From: Actinomycetota bacterium
GTDB lineage: Bacteria > Actinomycetota > Actinomycetes > S36-B12 > UBA5976
Length of the DNA stretch: 17,587 nucleotides
Direction of reading: 5' to 3'
NCBI GenBank assembly: GCA_947491175.1
Contig: CANLIF010000010.1
Location: 1-17,587, forward strand
Shown here: positions 14,427-17,587 of the stretch, piece after piece
Layout: every line of letters begins with the position of its first letter
Position numbering within the stretch: position 1 is the first letter of the stretch
Program-made: the position numbers and the translations under genes
Notes under the pieces: generated by a model
The model's database searches: none
Told to the model about the DNA's origin: nothing
Seen by the model: only the letters and a program-made list of their open reading frames with translations

Positions 14427-14852
14427 TCAAATAGTTATGGTCGCAATGTCATGATCAGAAATTGCATCAACCGTGACGTGCATGCCATCAGATAGCTGAT
14501 CGTATTCGGCTTGCTCAAGTTCAACGATTGGAAGGCTTATCCCATAGATTTCGGCAGAGACCAAAGCGCCAATCACCAAAATGGTGTCACATTGCAACAT
14601 CACGATCGCAAGTGGTCCATCACCAGTTCTAATCAACTCGGCCAGAACCGCAGTAGCCGAACTTGATCCTCGCCCAGAAGGCATGACGAGCACCTTGTTT
14701 GTCATTTTTGCTTTGTGCTGAGCATGATGAACGTCAATGATTTCGCCGTGATGGTCAACACCACCCCAGAACGAAACTGGTTCAGTGAGTAATAGCACTT
14801 CGCCGTCAGCAGTTCCAGGGTGAGAAACCTTGCCAGATAAAACTGTTGCCAT
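14427..14852 (-). CDS. Aconitase X small (swivel, DUF126) subunit
   Basis: A 141-residue swivelling domain of aconitase X. The family signature PSGRGSSSAT lies in the middle; a Ser in this motif is thought to be the catalytic base in characterised members. The N-terminus has the family's EPVSFWGGVDHHGEIID segment. ATG 14852 is preferred, 2 nt after the stop of the large subunit. An in-frame GTG at 14864 would add four residues and overlap the large-subunit gene by 10 nt. Together with the large subunit it forms the split form of aconitase X. Known activities of split and fused forms are cis-3-hydroxy-L-proline dehydratase in bacteria and phosphomevalonate dehydratase in archaea. Which, if either, applies here is unknown. 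Confidence 0.9.
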   Translation of the reverse strand: MATVLSGKVSHPGTADGEVLLLTEPVSFWGGVDHHGEIIDVHHAQHKAKMTNKVLVMPSGRGSSSATAVLAELIRTGDGPLAIVMLQCDTILVIGALVSAEIYGISLPIVELEQAEYDQLSDGMHVTVDAISDHDIATITI

Positions 14853-14854
14853 TT

Positions 14855-16144
14855 TTATGCCCACAAACTTTCATCTCGGACGACTTTGCCAGCCCGAGCC
14901 GATGCCACGCACTCGGAAAGACTTCCCAGAACGGTATCTATGCCAAGGTTTCCTGGCGCATACCAAGCCCACTTACCAGAATTTGTCATTACGTTTCTAA
15001 CATTTCGATTCAACACTGGAGTTACGTAAGTACAAGTGTCAGTCACAACGCGTCCACCGTTGTTTAGGAAAACATCGAGGTAGCCGAGTTCCTTTGAGCG
15101 GGCCATGACATCTCTGCTGGTTGATATGTAGAAGTCAATTTGGTCAGCAAACTTCGGGCCATCACCAATAACTTCAGACAAAGCTCTAAATTCATCGACC
15201 GAAAAGTGGGGAGTGCCAAGACTTACCGCGTCTAATTTGTCACTTGATGTGGTGCTCAACGAATCTCTTGCTTCTCGAACATCAGTTGCCGTCATTTTTA
15301 GGTACTCAGCATTTGGTGCCACAATTACTTCAAGAGTTGGAGCTTCGGGAGTCACGCCGACCACATGGAACAGCCCTACGCCACCGGCTGAGGCGCTGGT
15401 GGCACCCATTCCTTTAAGTCGGTCTTCGGTAACCCCACCATCGGAAAGATCACCAGGTAACCCGACCATGGCAGCAACTCGAGTGCCGGCTCGATTACCA
15501 AGAAGTACACCAAGAGCTGCCCAAGCGGCATCTTCTGAAAAAACTTTTGAATCGATTTCCGAGAAATCTAAAACTAAAACTGCTTTTCGGGCTTCATCAT
15601 GATGCAACCCGCCAAAAGGTACTCGTCCAGTAACAGCTGCAGATAAATCTAAGAAATCCCCATAGCGATCGGATCGAGCGCCGAGAACTGAATTTACAAA
15701 TGCGATTGCATTGGATTCTGCCCACGCAACATGGCTACCAAATGCCGGACGATGCCCTGCTTGATAAGGGGCGCAGGACCAAGTCGGTTCGCAACCTAGC
15801 GCGATGTGCGCATCCATTAGGCGCCTACCGTGAGACATTAAAGTTTCATCGCCATGTACTAGATCAGGATGTAGTAGATCAAGTGAGCCGACGTTAGTTG
15901 TAGTTTTAACTTTTACTTTGCCGCCCAGTGCGACTAATTTTTCAGTGAAATCTAATCCAGCTTCGCCATGATATAAAGTGCCATCTGCGTGTGCAGATTC
16001 AATTTCAATTAGTTTTTCAGCACCATTGGCTCGGGCAACTCCAACTATGATCCGCATACACATTGCAATTGCTGGGCCATCGGCACCGTCAAGCATGGCT
16101 TGTTCTTCGGTGGTAAGCGTTACAGAGTGCGATCCCGATGACAT
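14855..16144 (-). CDS. Aconitase X large (catalytic, DUF521) subunit
   Basis: A 429-residue iron-sulfur hydro-lyase subunit. Conserved features: YHGEAG (58-63), TTTNVGSLDL (81-90), CAPYQ with C124, GSHVAWAESNAIAFVNS (136-152), DTCTYV with C371, SGKWAWYAPG (389-398) and an ECVASARAG segment with C412. The three Cys residues C124, C371 and C412 are the likely cluster ligands, so the enzyme looks intact. Start ATG 16144, with GGAG about 10 nt upstream. First gene of the operon large subunit - small subunit - amidohydrolase. Upstream are a candidate promoter, a 12-bp palindrome and a leader hairpin, suggesting regulated expression. It could be a hydroxyproline dehydratase or belong to an uncharacterised aconitase X clade working with the amidohydrolase. 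Confidence 0.92.
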   Translation of the reverse strand: MSSGSHSVTLTTEEQAMLDGADGPAIAMCMRIIVGVARANGAEKLIEIESAHADGTLYHGEAGLDFTEKLVALGGKVKVKTTTNVGSLDLLHPDLVHGDETLMSHGRRLMDAHIALGCEPTWSCAPYQAGHRPAFGSHVAWAESNAIAFVNSVLGARSDRYGDFLDLSAAVTGRVPFGGLHHDEARKAVLVLDFSEIDSKVFSEDAAWAALGVLLGNRAGTRVAAMVGLPGDLSDGGVTEDRLKGMGATSASAGGVGLFHVVGVTPEAPTLEVIVAPNAEYLKMTATDVREARDSLSTTSSDKLDAVSLGTPHFSVDEFRALSEVIGDGPKFADQIDFYISTSRDVMARSKELGYLDVFLNNGGRVVTDTCTYVTPVLNRNVRNVMTNSGKWAWYAPGNLGIDTVLGSLSECVASARAGKVVRDESLWA

Positions 16145-16163
16145 GAATTTTTCTCCAGAAGTG

Positions 16164-16205
16164 ACTAGTTCCTAAAACCTTACAGTTAAGGCTCAAGGAA
16201 CTAGT
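16164..16205 (-). promoter_or_regulatory. Leader hairpin or operator of the aconitase X operon
   Basis: Outer perfect 10-bp inverted repeat ACTAGTTCCT (16164-16173) / AGGAACTAGT (16196-16205). Inner 5-bp stem CCTTA (16178-16182) / TAAGG (16187-16191) with a CAGT loop, separated by symmetric 4-nt internal loops. It ends 19 nt before the start codon. With the candidate promoter at 16216-16244, it would lie at the very 5' end of the mRNA. No U tract follows, so it is not a plain terminator. Confidence 0.5.
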
Positions 16206-16215
16206 GATTATTAAT

Positions 16216-16244
16216 GATTTAGTCGCGGTGAATTGATGCATCAA
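16216..16244 (-). promoter_or_regulatory. Candidate aconitase X promoter with palindromic -35 region
   Basis: On the minus strand TTGATG (16239-16244) and TAAATC (16216-16221) are 17 bp apart. The -35 half lies inside the perfect 12-bp palindrome TTGATGCATCAA (16233-16244), which is a plausible operator because a bound protein would cover the -35 element. Confidence 0.35.
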
Positions 16245-16291
16245 ACCAATGACGGGCTGCAGATAACTAGAAGAGAATTAATTGCCAATTC

Positions 16292-16320
16292 TTGTACGGA
16301 TTTTTACCGCTTCTTATCCA
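16292..16320 (+). promoter_or_regulatory. Candidate promoter of the DUF305 lipoprotein gene
   Basis: TTGTAC (16292-16297) and TATCCA (16315-16320) are 17 bp apart. Transcription would start near 16326, about 37 nt before the chosen start at 16363 and after the upstream in-frame TTG at 16282. This supports the shorter protein. Confidence 0.35.
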
Positions 16321-16362
16321 GCACGAGTCGCAGAATTAGCTTTTGTGGGTTACGTTGAAATC

Positions 16363-16974
16363 ATGATGAATTTAGCCAGCAAAAAAGTTTTTAAAATCGT
16401 CGCTGTCTCCGCAATCTCAGTTTTTTCAATTTCTGCTTGCGCGAGTAACAACGTTTCTGAAGCTACAAGTTCCCAGAGTGCGGACGGAATGATGGGCAAC
16501 GAGTCCTCGTTGTCAGATTCTGAAATCATGTTTTTACAGATGATGATTCCGCATCACGAACAGGCAATTGAAATGTCAAAACTTGCGGCTACGAATACCA
16601 ATAATTCTGACGTGTTGGATTTAGCCGCCCGGATTGAGGCCACACAACAACCAGAAATTGACCTCATGAAGAAGTTGCTTGCCGATGCTGGACAGTCGGA
16701 TATGCCAGGGCACAGTATGGGTCACGGTATGAGTGACGATGGCATGATGAATGAAAGCGAAATGGCTGCACTTGCAACTGCAAAAGACCAGGGATTCGAT
16801 GCTTTGTATTTAACTGGCATGATTGCACATCACAATGGCGCAATTGCAATGGCCGGCTCAGTATCTGACAGTTTAAATCCAGAGGTAAAAACTTTGGTAA
16901 CCAACATAATTACTTCCCAGACCACTGAAATTGCAGAGATGACCAACTTGCTGGCTGAGGCTTTAGCCTTATAG
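16363..16974 (+). CDS. DUF305 lipoprotein, possibly copper-binding
   Basis: A 203-residue exported lipoprotein. The start was moved to ATG 16363 (an ATG at 16366 is equally possible), because the signal peptide begins there: Lys-rich N-terminus, hydrophobic core (about 9-24) and lipobox ISAC with C26. The upstream in-frame TTG at 16282 would bury the signal. The DUF305 domain has two matching four-helix-type segments, FLQMMIPHHEQAIEMSKLA and YLTGMIAHHNGAIAMAG. Both have the M-x(3)-HH-x(2)-A pattern. They are separated by a Met/His-rich linker (MPGHSMGHGM and nearby). DUF305 proteins are often linked to copper handling, which the Met/His residues fit. No classical ribosome-binding site is seen. 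It diverges from the aconitase X operon. Confidence 0.88.
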   Translation: MMNLASKKVFKIVAVSAISVFSISACASNNVSEATSSQSADGMMGNESSLSDSEIMFLQMMIPHHEQAIEMSKLAATNTNNSDVLDLAARIEATQQPEIDLMKKLLADAGQSDMPGHSMGHGMSDDGMMNESEMAALATAKDQGFDALYLTGMIAHHNGAIAMAGSVSDSLNPEVKTLVTNIITSQTTEIAEMTNLLAEALAL

Positions 16975-16994
16975 GGATACGACAGAATGACAGC

Positions 16995-17587
16995 ATGACT
17001 TTTCCTACGCCAATCATTTTGGATTGCGATCCAGGACATGATGATGCGATGGCAATTCTGCTGGCAGCAGCAAGTCCAGCAATCGAACTATTGGGAATTA
17101 CGACAGTCTCAGGTAATGGGTCGCTGGCTAAAGTTACTTATAACGCGCAACGTGTTTGTGCTTTGGCTAACATCGTCGTACCAATTGCAAAGGGCGCGAA
17201 CGACCCATTGGCGGGCAAGGCAAGTGCTGCACCAACAATTCACGGCGTGAGTGCCCTTGATGGAGCTGAATTACCGGAACCGGCATTTGAATTGAGTTCA
17301 CTTCCTGCCGTTGAATTGATAGCAGAGTTGATTCAGAATTGTGATCGTAAAGTAACTTTGATACCAACCGGACCATTAACAAACATTGCAATGTTCCTGC
17401 AGGCTCACCCAGAGTTACACGATCGGATTGAACACATTTCATTTATGGGTGGCAGCACCGAGCGCGGAAACTGGACGCCATATGCTGAGTTCAACATTTG
17501 GGCCGATCCAGAAGCTGCAGATATCGTGCTACGAAGTGGATTGCCGATAATAATGTCTGGCTTGAACGTTACTCACCAAGCGTTAGC
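16995..17587 (+). CDS. Inosine-uridine-type nucleoside hydrolase, 3' end cut off by the window edge
   Basis: The first 197 residues of an IUNH-family nucleoside hydrolase, which cleaves the N-glycosidic bond of ribonucleosides to base and ribose. The frame from ATG 16995 is open to the window end. The N-terminus IILDCDPGHDDAMA holds the calcium-binding Asp cluster, and a conserved TGPLTNIA, MGG and AEFNIWADPEAA follow in family order. The remaining C-terminal part with the catalytic His region lies outside. It starts 20 bp after the DUF305 stop, so it may be co-transcribed. With the 8-oxoguanine-deaminase-like gene nearby it hints at purine nucleoside use. Substrate preference is not visible from this part. 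Confidence 0.92.
   Translation, partial: MTFPTPIILDCDPGHDDAMAILLAAASPAIELLGITTVSGNGSLAKVTYNAQRVCALANIVVPIAKGANDPLAGKASAAPTIHGVSALDGAELPEPAFELSSLPAVELIAELIQNCDRKVTLIPTGPLTNIAMFLQAHPELHDRIEHISFMGGSTERGNWTPYAEFNIWADPEAADIVLRSGLPIIMSGLNVTHQAL

Noticed and set aside
14853..14864. GTG 14864 as the start of the aconitase X small subunit
   Set aside because: ATG 14852 fits the family N-terminus and sits 2 nt after the large-subunit stop; the four extra residues have no support.
16282..16362. TTG 16282 as the start of the DUF305 lipoprotein
   Set aside because: It would put 27 extra residues before a clear lipoprotein signal peptide; a candidate promoter lies inside this stretch.

Overview
The window looks like a chromosomal segment of a low-GC, small-genome actinobacterium, possibly of the freshwater acI / Nanopelagicales type. 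That placement is inferred from gene content, moderate base composition and short intergenic spacing. The left two thirds follow a block I recall from other Actinobacteria: UvrD2 helicase, ABC1/UbiB-like kinase, ThiF/E1-like protein, YgjP-type metallohydrolase, DUF2342 putative metalloprotease, PDZ/Lon-S16 membrane protease, PPA1309 protein and UPF0182 membrane protein. Mycobacteria keep much of this set around Rv3192-Rv3198c. The whiB7 regulator gene that sits there in mycobacteria is not seen in this window.

Layout. 2-1456 (+): 5'-truncated uvrD2. 1453-3828 (-): thiF-like gene followed by the ABC1 kinase gene, a two-gene operon convergent with uvrD2. 3829-4265: 437 bp without a secure gene, holding an 18-bp tandem repeat, inverted repeats, a helically phased array of DnaA-box-like 9-mers and a candidate promoter. 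A strong hairpin then overlaps the start of the YgjP gene (+). This gene converges on DUF2342 (-). Divergent from DUF2342 are the PDZ/S16 gene and a rhodanese gene (+), then PPA1309 (-) divergent from UPF0182 (+).

11356-11843: an initiator tRNA gene with its own promoter, followed by an unusual non-coding array. The tRNA 3' end plus its terminator recurs as a 61-bp direct repeat 325 bp downstream, with a shorter copy and a truncated copy in between. The copies are interleaved with GGATTTGGGA repeats and unrelated hairpins. This is the most unusual structure in the window.

11848-16144 (-): an FUSC-type membrane protein, then a catabolic-looking operon of aconitase X large subunit, aconitase X small subunit and an 8-oxoguanine-deaminase-like amidohydrolase. 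A candidate promoter, a palindrome and a 5'-leader hairpin lie upstream of it. 16363-17587 (+): a DUF305 lipoprotein and a 3'-truncated nucleoside hydrolase. The deaminase and the nucleoside hydrolase suggest nucleoside or base catabolism, but the aconitase X substrate cannot be told from sequence.

No CRISPR array, insertion sequence, integrase or defence gene was seen.
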